Positions 42,793 to 52,271 of a stretch of 64,000 bases of DNA are shown here, in pieces. The notes beneath the pieces are model-generated. The model worked only from the letters and a program-made list of their open reading frames with translations, was not told the origin of the DNA and did not search any database. This DNA comes from an uncultured Eubacteriales bacterium (GTDB lineage: Bacteria; Bacillota; Clostridia; Peptostreptococcales; Anaerovoracaceae), in the NCBI GenBank assembly GCA_910583765.1, contig CAJTYS010000024.1, positions 1 to 64,000 of the forward strand. The letters are read 5' to 3'. How positions within the stretch are numbered: the first letter of the stretch is position 1; every line of letters starts with the position of its first letter. The translations under genes were made by a program, and so were the position numbers.

Positions 42793-43911
42793 CTACTTGT
42801 TTGATAAGAAGGTCGGGATTTTAAAGGCATCGTCTGTCAGATTGTGGCTTTCGCTTTCAACCTTTTCTTCCAGAATGGAATCAACGATGTTGCTTTCTTT
42901 CTCTGGCACGCTTTCAGTTCCCGGAATCACGGTTCCGCCTATCATATCTGCACTCGGCCTGCTTTCAAATCCTGTAGCGATCACAGTGATATAAATTTCA
43001 TCTTTGATATCTTCCTTGATCGCTGCTCCGAATATGATGATGGCGCTGCTGTCAGCGGCTTTCTCAATCTCACTGGCCGCTTCATTGGCTTCCAACATAC
43101 CCAGATCATAACCGCCAGTAACATTGATCAGCACAGCTTTTGCTCCCTGGATGCTGGTTTCCAGCAGAGGACTTTCAATCGCGTCCTTGACAGCCTGAGC
43201 CACCCGATCATCTCCTGATCCTCTGCCCACGCCCATGTGCGCGATGCCCCGATCCTTCATGACCGTGGTCACGTCAGCGAAGTCCAGATTGATGAGGGCG
43301 TCATCGATGATCAGCTCGGAGATTCCCTGGATACCCTGTTTCAAAACTTCGTCAGCCATGTCAAAGGCCTCCAGCAGGGAAGTGTTTTCCTCGACTGTTT
43401 CCAGCAGTTTATCATTGGGAACGATCACAAGGGAGTCTACGTATTTCTTTAAGAATTTGATACCCAGCTCTGCGTGTTCGCTCCGTTTTTTTCCTTCAAA
43501 GGTAAAAGGCCGTGTTACAACGCCTACGGTCAGGATGCCCATGTCCTTGGCAACTTTTGCCACAATCGGCGCGGCTCCTGTTCCAGTGCCGCCTCCCATG
43601 CCCGCAGTTATGAAGACCATGTCAGCTCCAGCCACGAATTTTTGCAGATCCTCCAGATTTTCTTCCGCGGATTTCTGTCCGATCTCCGGGTTTCCGCCAG
43701 CTCCCAACCCTTTTGTGAGCTTTTCGCCGATCTGAAGTTTTGTCTCGGCTTTGCAGCGGGCCAACGCCTGCTTGTCCGTATTGATGGCAATATAGGCCAC
43801 GCTCTGCATTTGAGCATCTATCATTCTGTTAACTGCGTTACATCCACCGCCGCCAACGCCAACTACTTTTATCTTCGCTGGAGTTGACTCGTTCATTTCA
43901 AATTGTAACAT
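42793..43911 (-). CDS. ftsZ: Cell division protein FtsZ
   Basis: A 372-residue tubulin homologue. The GTP-binding signature GMGGGTGTGAAP is at about 104-115 and the N-terminal VVGVGGGGCNAVNRM at about 17-30. The T7 loop region (INLDFADV) is intact. The C-terminal tail ends IPTFLSNK, the peptide that binds FtsA/SepF/ZipA-type partners. It is the last gene of the dcw cluster and has its own candidate promoter. Confidence 0.97.
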   Translation of the reverse strand: MLQFEMNESTPAKIKVVGVGGGGCNAVNRMIDAQMQSVAYIAINTDKQALARCKAETKLQIGEKLTKGLGAGGNPEIGQKSAEENLEDLQKFVAGADMVFITAGMGGGTGTGAAPIVAKVAKDMGILTVGVVTRPFTFEGKKRSEHAELGIKFLKKYVDSLVIVPNDKLLETVEENTSLLEAFDMADEVLKQGIQGISELIIDDALINLDFADVTTVMKDRGIAHMGVGRGSGDDRVAQAVKDAIESPLLETSIQGAKAVLINVTGGYDLGMLEANEAASEIEKAADSSAIIIFGAAIKEDIKDEIYITVIATGFESRPSADMIGGTVIPGTESVPEKESNIVDSILEEKVESESHNLTDDAFKIPTFLSNK

Positions 43912-43953
43912 CAGAAATTACCTCCCCTGTTTATTTTATACAACTTGCACTAC

Positions 43954-43959
43954 ATTATA
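43954..43959 (-). promoter_or_regulatory. Candidate -10 element of an ftsZ promoter
   Basis: A perfect TATAAT on the minus strand about 45 bp before the ftsZ ATG, in the 115-bp gap after ftsQ. The -35 at 17 bp is poor (GTGCAA), so it may need help or be weak. Confidence 0.5.
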
Positions 43960-44026
43960 TCATAAAGAAATGTCCGTTGCACCTGTTTTTCCAATTAAAA
44001 TAACCTTTTTTCACATAAAATCTTTC

Positions 44027-44926
44027 TTATTTCGCCTTTTTTTCTTTTGTCAGTTTATCAAACGCATAATACTGTTCGTCACCCACATAGATGATTCCTT
44101 TCTTGATTTTGTTTTTGTAAAGCTCGTAAATGACAGCCTTCAAGTCTTCGTCTTCCATGCCGATGACTAAATTTTCTGTCTTTCCCCTGCAATACAGGTC
44201 ATCTGTCACAAAGGCTTGGACTTGATTACCGGAAATATTGACTTTTTTAAAGTACAAATCCGCGGCTTCCATTTTTTTTAGGAACATCATCCCAGTTTCC
44301 AGCACTTTGCCTTCTTTTACCTGGATCACCTGATTTTCTTCTGCTTTTTCCACAGTGATCCCTTCCAAAAGCGGAACCTGAGGCAGCTCTGAACTGCTCC
44401 GCAGAACGATCTTTTCCTCGTCAATGACCACATAAGCGCTGTCTTTGAGCAAAACTGCGGTTTCCTTGCGTTCTTTCAGCTTGATCTTAACAGTCCCCGG
44501 CAGCTTGCGGCTGATTTCTGCTTCCTTTATATATGGGTTTTCCAAAAGCTTGTCCTCACAATCTCCCGCGCTGAATTCAAACAGATTGATGCCTGTTTTC
44601 AATCCGCACATTTCCTGGACCTGCTCTGGTTGAAACCGGTCGCTTTTGGAAACATCGATCTTCTTGATGTTGAACACATCTGAGTGGGCAAAGCTGTAAA
44701 GGCCAATGCCTATGATCACCAGGAGAAAAAATTTCAGGATGTAATGCTTTTTTCTTCTCTTTTTCTTTTTTCGTTGAATCCGCTTTTTTTCTGATTGGGA
44801 AGGGCCGCGCCGGATCGGTGCCGCTCCTTCCCCTTCCTTTTCTATGTAGTCCTGTTCCGTTTCTTCTTGAAACATGGCATGTTCTTCTGGACTCCAGTTC
44901 AGCTTCTTTGTTTTTTTATTTTTCAT
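44027..44926 (-). CDS. ftsQ: Cell division protein FtsQ/DivIB
   Basis: A 299-residue bitopic protein. A charged cytoplasmic part of about 65 residues, very rich in Lys and Arg (KRIQRKKKKRRKKHY), is followed by one transmembrane helix (ILKFFLLVIIGIGLYSFA). Then come the POTRA domain (VFNIKKIDVSKSDRFQPEQVQEMCGLKTGINLFEF) and the FtsQ beta domain (NPYIKEAEISRKLPGTVKIKLKERKE). It scaffolds FtsL and the division transpeptidase. Its ATG overlaps the murA stop (ATGA). Confidence 0.9.
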   Translation of the reverse strand: MKNKKTKKLNWSPEEHAMFQEETEQDYIEKEGEGAAPIRRGPSQSEKKRIQRKKKKRRKKHYILKFFLLVIIGIGLYSFAHSDVFNIKKIDVSKSDRFQPEQVQEMCGLKTGINLFEFSAGDCEDKLLENPYIKEAEISRKLPGTVKIKLKERKETAVLLKDSAYVVIDEEKIVLRSSSELPQVPLLEGITVEKAEENQVIQVKEGKVLETGMMFLKKMEAADLYFKKVNISGNQVQAFVTDDLYCRGKTENLVIGMEDEDLKAVIYELYKNKIKKGIIYVGDEQYYAFDKLTKEKKAK

Positions 44927-46176
44927 TTGTTTCTATTGATATCTCCGCCTAATTTTTTCAGTCCTTCCGGCAAATCGCAGTATCCCCGTTCGATAAAACC
45001 AGTCTGTTCCACAATGGTTTCACCTTGAGCCATCAGTCCGGCCAGCACTAGGGCTGCGCCTCCTCTGAGATCTTCTGCTGTCACACGCCCTCCCTGAAGA
45101 AAATCCACTCCTTTTATTATAGCAATTCTCTGAAAAATTTCAATATCCGCTCCCATTTTTATCAGCTGTTTCGCGTATTGAAACCGATTTTCAAAGATAG
45201 TTTCCTCCACTCGGGTCTTGCCCTCTGCCATGGTCATGACCGCACTGAGCTGGGGCTGTAAATCAGTTGGGAATCCTGGGTAAGGCGCTGTTTGCATCCT
45301 GCCTGCGGAGGCAAGGCGCTTTGGTCCTTTTAACCATATCTGGCCTGGCTGTTTTTTGATCCTACAGCCTGCGTGCCGCAGATATTTGAGCAGGCTTTTT
45401 ATGGTATCCGCCTCGATCCCTGTTACAACCAGTTCCCCTTCTGTGCCTGCCGCGGCCATCAGGTATGTCCCTGCTTCAATTCGATCTCCCATGATTTCAT
45501 GGCTGGCTCCGTGCAGCGGATATCCGCCTTTCACAATGATACGGGAAGTCCCCGCGCCTTTGATCCGCGCGCCGCATTGATTGAGATAATCCTGCAGATC
45601 CATGATCTCCGGTTCCCTGGCGCTGTTGTGAATCACTGTCTCTCCCTGGGCTCCAAGGGCTGCCATCATCACGTTTTCCGTGGCTCCCACGCTGGGGAAA
45701 TCCAAAAGAATGTTAGCGCCTGTCAGCTTTGTGCCTGTAAAAATCAACTGGCCGTCTTTTTCCTGTATGTCCGCTCCCAGCTGACTCAAAGCTTTGATAT
45801 GTATGTCGATGGGCCGCTTCCCAATGGCGCAGCCTCCTGGCTGACTGATGACTGCCCTGCCGCGTCTTGTGAGCAATGGTCCTACGAGAAAAATAGAGGA
45901 ACGCATTTTTTCCATCAAGGCCTTTGGAATTTCTTCCCCATCAAGGCCTGACGCGTCCACCAGCAATCGGTCGCCGGAAAACAAGGTCTTGCACCCCAAA
46001 TGGCGCAGGATCTCCCGCATGATGGCTGTGTCTGCGATCCGAGGGCATCCTGAAAAAATATTTTCTTCCCCCGTCACAATGGATGCGGCCAGGATAGGAA
46101 GCGCCGCGTTCTTCGCACCGCTTACGGCATGCTCTCCGCTGATTGGATTGCCGCCTCGTATATGATAGCTTTCCAA
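44923..46176 (-). CDS. murA: UDP-N-acetylglucosamine 1-carboxyvinyltransferase
   Basis: A 417-residue MurA, first committed step of peptidoglycan synthesis. GAKNAALPILAA near residue 22 holds the catalytic lysine, and QPGGCAIGKRPIDIHIKAL contains the active-site cysteine loop (GGC), so the enzyme should be fosfomycin-sensitive. The start is TTG at 46176, with GGAGG 10 bp upstream inside the descending arm of a hairpin. It lies between murG and ftsQ. Confidence 0.95.
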   Translation of the reverse strand: MESYHIRGGNPISGEHAVSGAKNAALPILAASIVTGEENIFSGCPRIADTAIMREILRHLGCKTLFSGDRLLVDASGLDGEEIPKALMEKMRSSIFLVGPLLTRRGRAVISQPGGCAIGKRPIDIHIKALSQLGADIQEKDGQLIFTGTKLTGANILLDFPSVGATENVMMAALGAQGETVIHNSAREPEIMDLQDYLNQCGARIKGAGTSRIIVKGGYPLHGASHEIMGDRIEAGTYLMAAAGTEGELVVTGIEADTIKSLLKYLRHAGCRIKKQPGQIWLKGPKRLASAGRMQTAPYPGFPTDLQPQLSAVMTMAEGKTRVEETIFENRFQYAKQLIKMGADIEIFQRIAIIKGVDFLQGGRVTAEDLRGGAALVLAGLMAQGETIVEQTGFIERGYCDLPEGLKKLGGDINRNK

Positions 46177-46186
46177 ATAAAAAACA

Positions 46187-46218
46187 CCTCCGAAACATAC
46201 TTCATAGTATGCCGGAGG
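46187..46218 (-). promoter_or_regulatory. Hairpin between murG and murA that covers the murA ribosome site
   Basis: CCTCCG (46187-46192) pairs with CGGAGG (46213-46218), and CATACT (46196-46201) with AGTATG (46206-46211) around TCAT. On the minus strand it is followed by TGTTTTTTAT, so it can act as a terminator. Its 3' arm contains the GGAGG of murA. Confidence 0.65.
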
Positions 46219-46229
46219 GCTTTTTTAAG

Positions 46230-47330
46230 TTACTGAATATCCAGATTGTTGCAGATAATTTCCGCCGCGTCTTCAAAGGCGCTTTCTTTGCTGTGAGCCG
46301 ACATTTCCGCGACTAGTTTTCTGTCATTTTTCAATTTCAAAATCTGGGCGATCAGTTTTTCCGAATCCAGGTCTTTTTCTTCCAGCAGCAGCGCCCCTCC
46401 ATTGTCCGCCACTGCTTTTGCGTTGTAATATTGATGGTTTCCCGTGACCATGGGAGAAGGGATGAAGATGGCGGCTTTTCCGCATACCGTCACCTCTGCC
46501 ACAGTCAGCGCCCCGCTCCTGCTGATCACCAGATCCGCAGCGGAGAGATATTCTTCCATGTTGCTGATATACTCTAGGATATGGATGTTGTCCGCGATAT
46601 CCAGGCCCCGCTCTTCCTGCAGTTCATTTAAAATAGCATGGTAGTACCTGTTTCCTGTTGCCATGCAGACTTGGATGCCTTTCATGCCGTTCATCACCTC
46701 AATGACATTGAGCATGGCTTTGTTGATCCTGCCCGCGCCTTGGCTGCCGCCAAATGCCAAAAGGACGAAATCTTCAGGCGAAAAGCCCAGCTTTTTCCGA
46801 GACTGGACTGGATCCGCCTCAAAAAAGGCCCTTCTTACTGGATTCCCTGCGATCACATGCTTTTTTCGATGTTTAAAATGCTTTTGCGCCTCTGGAAATC
46901 CCAGAAACAGCTTTTCCACATAATTTTCCAAAAGCTTGTTGGTCACCCCAGGAAACGCGTTCTGCTCGTGGGCGTAAGTCTTCACCCCAGCCTTGTGAGC
47001 CGCCCGCACTACTGGTCCAGCCACGTAGCCGCCTGTGCCGATCACCAGATCCGGCTTGAACACGTCTACGATTTTCTTTGCCTGCCGGTTTCCCTTGCGA
47101 AGCTTTTTCATCACTTCGATGTTTTTCAGGGGATGCTTTCTATTAAAGCCTGCCACTGTGATAAATTCGATGGCGTATCCGCATTCGGGCACCAGCTTTT
47201 TTTCCAGCCCGTGTTCGGTGCCCACAAAGAGGATCTGACTGTCAGGATAGCGTTCTTTGATCTTGTCTGCGATGGCAACAGCTGGGTAAATATGGCCGCC
47301 TGTGCCTCCGCCTGTCATAATTACTTTCAT
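46230..47330 (-). CDS. murG: UDP-GlcNAc:lipid I N-acetylglucosaminyltransferase
   Basis: A 366-residue GT-B transferase that makes lipid II at the inner face of the membrane. The N-terminal GGGTGGHIYPAVAIA loop, NAFPGVTNK (lipid-side loop) and the second GAGRINKAMLNV-type glycine loop are intact, and SRSGALTVAEVTVCGKAAIFIPSP binds the UDP-sugar. It follows ftsW by 12 bp. Confidence 0.96.
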   Translation of the reverse strand: MKVIMTGGGTGGHIYPAVAIADKIKERYPDSQILFVGTEHGLEKKLVPECGYAIEFITVAGFNRKHPLKNIEVMKKLRKGNRQAKKIVDVFKPDLVIGTGGYVAGPVVRAAHKAGVKTYAHEQNAFPGVTNKLLENYVEKLFLGFPEAQKHFKHRKKHVIAGNPVRRAFFEADPVQSRKKLGFSPEDFVLLAFGGSQGAGRINKAMLNVIEVMNGMKGIQVCMATGNRYYHAILNELQEERGLDIADNIHILEYISNMEEYLSAADLVISRSGALTVAEVTVCGKAAIFIPSPMVTGNHQYYNAKAVADNGGALLLEEKDLDSEKLIAQILKLKNDRKLVAEMSAHSKESAFEDAAEIICNNLDIQ

Positions 47331-47342
47331 TCATTCATGCTC

Positions 47343-48479
47343 CTATTTCACCTGTGCCGTATGCCGAGAGATATTCAGCAAGATCCCCATGCTGCCCATG
47401 AACAGCATCAGCGCGTTTCCCCCGTAACTAACAAATGGAAGAATCACGCCTGTCGGCGGCATTGATGATGTGACGACTGCAACATTAAATAAAACTTGGA
47501 CCGCGATCATGATGGTGACTCCAGAAGCCAGCAAAGTGCCGAACTGGTCCGGCGCGTTGACCGCGATGTGGATCCCCCTCCATATGAGCACCACGTAAGT
47601 CAGCAGCAAAACCAAGATCCCCACAAAACCCAGCTCTTCCCCGATGATCGCTAGGATAAAGTCGTTTTGAGGCTCTGGCAGGTAGAGGTGCTTTTGGATG
47701 CTCTTGCCCAGTCCAACGCCGAACAGCCCGCCGGATCCCAAGGCCATCAAAGACTGAACGACTTGGAACCCTTCATTTAAAGGATCCGCGAATGGGTCGA
47801 GGAAGCTGGTGAACCGTTTTGCCCAGTGGCTCTCCGGATTGGTGATAATAATGGCTGCGATGCCTGCCGCGCCTAAGCCGATCAGTCCTCCGCAGTACAT
47901 CCAGTTCATCCCCGCGATGAACATCATGAGGATGACAATGGCCACCAAGGTAATGGCCGTGGACATGTTAGGCTGCTTTAATATCAGGCCTCCATAGACA
48001 AGGCAGATCACAAACAGCGGCAGAATGCCCCTGGTAAAGGATTTGATCCTCTGGGGCTTTTCACTGAGAAACCAAGCCACAAAGATGATCAGCGCAACCT
48101 TGGCGATTTCCCCTGGCATGATGGTGAAGCTTCCCACGCCCAGCCACCTGGTAGCGCCGTTGATGTTTTTCCCCACTCCCGGAATCAGCAGCAGAATCAA
48201 AAGAATCAAACTGATGATCAAAGCAGGCACCGCTATATGCCTGTATTTCCGATAGTCGAAAAGCGCTGTGAAGATCATCAGCGCGAATCCCAGGGCCGCC
48301 CATGCCAGATCCCGCACTAAATAGGCATAAGGGTTCCCTTCGCCGGAAGTGGAAGTCTCGTTGATAGACTGATAGTAGCTGGCGGAAAACACCATGATGA
48401 TCCCAAAAATCACCAGGCCCATCGTGAGGATCACCAATAAAAAGTCCCCTGATTTTAAATTGTTTTTCTTTCCTCTCAT
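47343..48479 (-). CDS. ftsW: SEDS-family peptidoglycan polymerase FtsW
   Basis: A 378-residue membrane protein with ten predicted helices, starting MRGKKNNLKSGDFLLVI. SEDS landmarks are NGATRWLGVG, ILPLFVICLVYGGLILKQPNMSTA (with the KQPN/D region) and the C-terminal PPTGVILPFVSYGGNALM. It polymerises lipid II at the septum together with the class B PBP encoded upstream. ATG at 48479 has GGAG 6 bp upstream; a TTG start 12 nt earlier lacks one. Confidence 0.93.
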   Translation of the reverse strand: MRGKKNNLKSGDFLLVILTMGLVIFGIIMVFSASYYQSINETSTSGEGNPYAYLVRDLAWAALGFALMIFTALFDYRKYRHIAVPALIISLILLILLLIPGVGKNINGATRWLGVGSFTIMPGEIAKVALIIFVAWFLSEKPQRIKSFTRGILPLFVICLVYGGLILKQPNMSTAITLVAIVILMMFIAGMNWMYCGGLIGLGAAGIAAIIITNPESHWAKRFTSFLDPFADPLNEGFQVVQSLMALGSGGLFGVGLGKSIQKHLYLPEPQNDFILAIIGEELGFVGILVLLLTYVVLIWRGIHIAVNAPDQFGTLLASGVTIMIAVQVLFNVAVVTSSMPPTGVILPFVSYGGNALMLFMGSMGILLNISRHTAQVK

Positions 48480-48503
48480 TAATGTCTCCAACCTGTACTT
48501 GCC

Positions 48504-49880
48504 TTATTTTCCAAGCCGCTCAACGCAGCTTTTGAAATGCTCTCCCCTTTGTTCAAATCCCGTGTACATGTCCCAGCTGGCACAGGCTGGTGACAGCAAT
48601 ACCGTGTCACCCGGTTCTGCCAGCTGAAAGCCTTCTCTGACGCATGCTTCCATGTCTTTGACAATGATGGAATCCATGAATCCCATGCGCTCCGCTGTTT
48701 CTTTGATCTTTGCCGCTGTTTTTCCCAGCAGCACCATGTGTTTCACCTTTCCCTCAAAAGCCTGAATCAGGGCTTCAAAAGACGCATCCTTGTCATACCC
48801 TCCAGCGATGAGGACGATCCCACCGTCTATGGCCTGCACTGCTTTGATCGAAGCGTCAGGATTGGTTCCTTTAGAATCGTTCACAAAGCGCACACCGTCC
48901 ACCTGTCCGCAAAATTCCATCCTGTGCGCCACGCCCTGAAAGCTGGTGAGCACCTGGGCGATGATCTCCGGCTCAATGCCAGCGAAATAGGAAATGGCTG
49001 CCGCTGCCAAAGCGTTCTCTAAATTGTGGGCCCCTGGTATGATCAGTTCCTCGGTTCCGCAAAGCCGGATTTCCTTTCCAGTTTCATCTTTGATGGTCAG
49101 GTGACCTTCATGAATAAAAGCGCCAAATTCCAGCTCTTGCTTTCTGCTGAAAGGCACAATGGCGGCCTTGCAGTTTTTCGCCAAACCAAAGCATGCTTTG
49201 TCATCGTAATTGATGACCAAATACTGGCCTTCCCCTTGATTTTCAAAGATCCTGGCCTTTGCCTTTCCATAGTTTTCCATGGTCTTGTGCCGATCCAAAT
49301 GATCTGGCGTCAAATTGAGGATGGCGGAGACCGCTGGCTTGAAATAGCGGATGGTTTCCAGCTGGAAACTGCTGGTCTCTGTGATCAGCCAGGAATCTTC
49401 TTCTGCTGTCAGGGCTTTTGAAATCACTGCCACGCCAATGTTACCCACCACATAAGTTTTCCGCTTTGCCCTTTTGAAGATCTCCCCTACTAAAGTGGTG
49501 GTGGTGGTCTTTCCATTGGTGCCAGTGATCGCCGCGTAGTTTCCCTTTCCAATGCGGTAAGCGATTTCCAGCTCCCCGATGATCTCTACCCCCAGTTCCT
49601 GGGCCTTTTTCACAAAATAAAGGTCAGGAGAAACACCAGGGCTGAGGATCAGCATGTCAAAGCTGCCCATGTCCTGTGGATCTCTGCCAAAATAGCACTC
49701 CACATTTTTGCCTTCCAAAAAGGCCAGAAGCTGCGGATCCACTGCTTCCACGGGTTTGGAATCCTGCACGGAAACATTGGCTCCCAGTTTGAGCATGGCC
49801 TGCAGCGCCGCAATCCCTGATTTGCCCAGTCCAACTACCAACACCTTCTGATTTTTCATATTGTCCAGATTTGTTCTCAT
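48504..49880 (-). CDS. murD: UDP-N-acetylmuramoylalanine-D-glutamate ligase
   Basis: A 458-residue Mur ligase with all three domains: the N-terminal UDP-binding Rossmann part (VLVVGLGKSGIAALQAML), the ATP-binding AITGTNGKTTTTTLVG and the C-terminal domain (HRMEFCGQVDGVRFVNDSKGTNPDASI). It adds D-glutamate to UDP-MurNAc-L-Ala. GAGG lies 7 bp before the ATG. It stands between mraY and ftsW. Confidence 0.96.
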   Translation of the reverse strand: MRTNLDNMKNQKVLVVGLGKSGIAALQAMLKLGANVSVQDSKPVEAVDPQLLAFLEGKNVECYFGRDPQDMGSFDMLILSPGVSPDLYFVKKAQELGVEIIGELEIAYRIGKGNYAAITGTNGKTTTTTLVGEIFKRAKRKTYVVGNIGVAVISKALTAEEDSWLITETSSFQLETIRYFKPAVSAILNLTPDHLDRHKTMENYGKAKARIFENQGEGQYLVINYDDKACFGLAKNCKAAIVPFSRKQELEFGAFIHEGHLTIKDETGKEIRLCGTEELIIPGAHNLENALAAAAISYFAGIEPEIIAQVLTSFQGVAHRMEFCGQVDGVRFVNDSKGTNPDASIKAVQAIDGGIVLIAGGYDKDASFEALIQAFEGKVKHMVLLGKTAAKIKETAERMGFMDSIIVKDMEACVREGFQLAEPGDTVLLSPACASWDMYTGFEQRGEHFKSCVERLGK

Positions 49881-49920
49881 ATCTTTACCTCTATTATCGT
49901 AGCTGATGTTTTTCCATTCA

Positions 49921-50883
49921 TTATAAAATGCACAGCCCGAACACGCAGCAAATCAAGGCAATGCCCCAGAACATCCCTACTACCTGTTTTTCCTTCAATC
50001 CGCTTAACTCAAAGTGATGATGGATCGGCGCCATCCTAAAGATCCGCTTCCCGCCTGACAGTTTAAAATACACTACCTGCAAAATGACAGAAAGGGCTTC
50101 CATGACGTACACAAAACCTGCGATGGGAAGGAGCAATTCAAAGTGCATGACAATGGCCGCCGCTGCCATGCCTCCTCCCAAAGCAAGAGAACCTGTGTCA
50201 CCCATGAACACTCTGGCCGGATTTTTGTTATAAACGAGAAAGCCCAGGCAGGCTCCTGTCAGCGCACAGCAGAACACGCCTGCTCCCGCTATGGCTCCAT
50301 AGGTGACTGCCGCGACCGCAAAAAACAGAGACACCACTGCTGTCACTCCCGATGCCAGCCCGTCCAGTCCATCGGTCAAATTGACCGCATTTGTCATGGC
50401 CAGGAGCACGAAAGCAATGAACGGAATGTACCAAATCCCAAAATCAATGTTAATGTTGACAAAAGGGATCCACACTGCTGTTCCTTCGCCAGAATACATG
50501 GCCATGTATACGGCAAAGGCCACAGATATGATGATCTGCAGTCCGAATTTTTGATAAGCTCTCAGCCCCAGGTTATTCTTTTTCACCACTTTCAGGTAGT
50601 CGTCAAAAAAGCCAATGGCCCCAAAGAGGACGAAGACCAGTATGACCACTCCCAGGTGGATCGAATAATAGCGTCCCACCGCGCATCCCACAATGGCCGC
50701 TCCAATGATGGCGATGCCTCCCATGCTGGGAGTCCCTGCTTTCGCATAGTGAGATTTGGGACCTTCCTCGCGGATGTTCTGTCCCGCCTGTTTGCGCCGC
50801 AGCACAGGTATTTCCAGGGAAGTAAAAATAAGGGCCGCTAAAAATGCTGCGATTACTACGATACCGATTGTGACATAATTCAT
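49921..50883 (-). CDS. mraY: Phospho-N-acetylmuramoyl-pentapeptide transferase
   Basis: A 320-residue ten-helix enzyme. The family motifs are present: KAGTPSMGGIAI near residue 50, GFFDDYLKVVKK (catalytic Asp pair), NLTDGLDGLASG and FMGDTGSLALGG, with HHHFELSGLKEKQVV near the C-terminus. It transfers phospho-MurNAc-pentapeptide to undecaprenyl phosphate to give lipid I. It begins 8 bp after murF. Confidence 0.97.
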   Translation of the reverse strand: MNYVTIGIVVIAAFLAALIFTSLEIPVLRRKQAGQNIREEGPKSHYAKAGTPSMGGIAIIGAAIVGCAVGRYYSIHLGVVILVFVLFGAIGFFDDYLKVVKKNNLGLRAYQKFGLQIIISVAFAVYMAMYSGEGTAVWIPFVNINIDFGIWYIPFIAFVLLAMTNAVNLTDGLDGLASGVTAVVSLFFAVAAVTYGAIAGAGVFCCALTGACLGFLVYNKNPARVFMGDTGSLALGGGMAAAAIVMHFELLLPIAGFVYVMEALSVILQVVYFKLSGGKRIFRMAPIHHHFELSGLKEKQVVGMFWGIALICCVFGLCIL

Positions 50884-50891
50884 AACTACTC

Positions 50892-52271
50892 CTACTGTTC
50901 CATGATTTTTTTCACAATATCCTCCATGGCCATGCCTCGGGAACCTTTTACCAGGACCACGTCTCCCTTATTGATCATGGAGTCCATTTTTTTCAGAAAG
51001 TCTTCTTTCTTGGAGAACCACCACACTTGCTCCAAGCCTGCCGCTTTTGCGCCTTTTGCTATGTGTTCAGCTTCTTTTCCTATGGCGATCAGCGATTCCA
51101 CGCCCTGCCCTGCCGCATGCGCGCCTACCAGACTATGCTGCTCCTTGCTGGTCTCTCCCAGCTCCAGCATGTCGCCTAAAACAGCCACGCTCCGCAGACC
51201 TCTCGTATGCATCAGCACATCGATGGCCGCTTTCATGGAATCAGGGCTGGCATTGTAAGTGTCATCAATGATTTTGATGCCGTCCTTGCCTCGGATGGTC
51301 AGGCGCTTGTCTGTGAGCCGCGCTTTGGCCAGTCCTCTGGCAGCCTCTTCCATCGTAATCCCCAGCTGGGCTCCGGCAGCCACTGCCAGCGCTGCGTTAA
51401 AGGCATTGTGCCTGCCTGGGATGGGCAGCTGGAATTTTTGAGTCTGGCCTTGATGCTCTAAAGTAAATTGTATACCCTCTGCCCCGAAATCGTCAATATC
51501 GGAAATGATAATATAATCGCTTTTTCCGTCAAATCCTGTCGTCACAGTTTGGTAAGGCCCTTTTATCCTGTCTTTTTGCAAAAATTCACCGCTCTGGTGG
51601 ATGATCAGGGTGCTGGTTTCATCAAAATAATTGGTTAGTTCCATCTTTGCCTTGAAAATGTTTTCCTGACTCCCTAGATTTTCGATGTGGGCCATGCCGA
51701 TGTTGGTGATGATCCCAATATCCGGCTTTGTCAGCTTTGCCAAACGGTCGATCTCTCCGAACCGGTCCATGCCCATTTCAATGACAGCCACTTCCGCATC
51801 TGCTTCAAAGGAAAGGATAGTCAGGGGAACGCCGATCAAATTGTTGAAATTCCCTGCGTTTTTTACTGTTTTGTATTTCTCGCTGCACACCTGCCAGGTC
51901 AGATCCCTAGTAGAGGTTTTTCCCGTGCTGCCTGTGACCGCGATTTTTTTTAGGTCCAGTTGTTCTAAATAAAAGGAAGCCAGAGCTTGCAGGGCCTGGG
52001 TCGTGTCTGCTGCTGCCACTGCCTGAAAGTCATCGGGCAGCCCCTGGCAGGCCGCCTCTTCTGAAATGACCGCGCAGCGGCAGCCGGCATCTGCCACTTG
52101 GGGCAGATACTGGTGCGCGTCATGGTTCTCACCAATGAGAGCAAAGAACAGATCTCCCTCTTTTGCTTTTCTGGAATCTGTGCAGATGTTTGAAACTTCT
52201 GCGTTTCCACTGCCTTTGACCAGCGTTCCCCCAATTGCTGCTTCAATTTGTTTCATTGTAAGTTTTTTCAT
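50892..52271 (-). CDS. murF: UDP-MurNAc-tripeptide D-alanyl-D-alanine ligase
   Basis: A 459-residue Mur ligase with the N-terminal UDP-binding domain intact (ISNICTDSRKAKEGDLFFALIGENHDAH-type segment), an ATP loop GSTGKTSTRDL and the C-terminal domain (DDTYNASPDSMKAAIDVL). It adds D-Ala-D-Ala to the muramyl tripeptide. It overlaps murE by 29 bp; GGAG 7 bp before the ATG at 52271 supports the start. Confidence 0.95.
   Translation of the reverse strand: MKKLTMKQIEAAIGGTLVKGSGNAEVSNICTDSRKAKEGDLFFALIGENHDAHQYLPQVADAGCRCAVISEEAACQGLPDDFQAVAAADTTQALQALASFYLEQLDLKKIAVTGSTGKTSTRDLTWQVCSEKYKTVKNAGNFNNLIGVPLTILSFEADAEVAVIEMGMDRFGEIDRLAKLTKPDIGIITNIGMAHIENLGSQENIFKAKMELTNYFDETSTLIIHQSGEFLQKDRIKGPYQTVTTGFDGKSDYIIISDIDDFGAEGIQFTLEHQGQTQKFQLPIPGRHNAFNAALAVAAGAQLGITMEEAARGLAKARLTDKRLTIRGKDGIKIIDDTYNASPDSMKAAIDVLMHTRGLRSVAVLGDMLELGETSKEQHSLVGAHAAGQGVESLIAIGKEAEHIAKGAKAAGLEQVWWFSKKEDFLKKMDSMINKGDVVLVKGSRGMAMEDIVKKIMEQ

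Noticed and set aside
48530..48570. GTTCAAATCCCG resembling a tRNA T-arm
   Set aside because: It lies in the murD coding sequence and no acceptor, D or anticodon stems can be formed around it.
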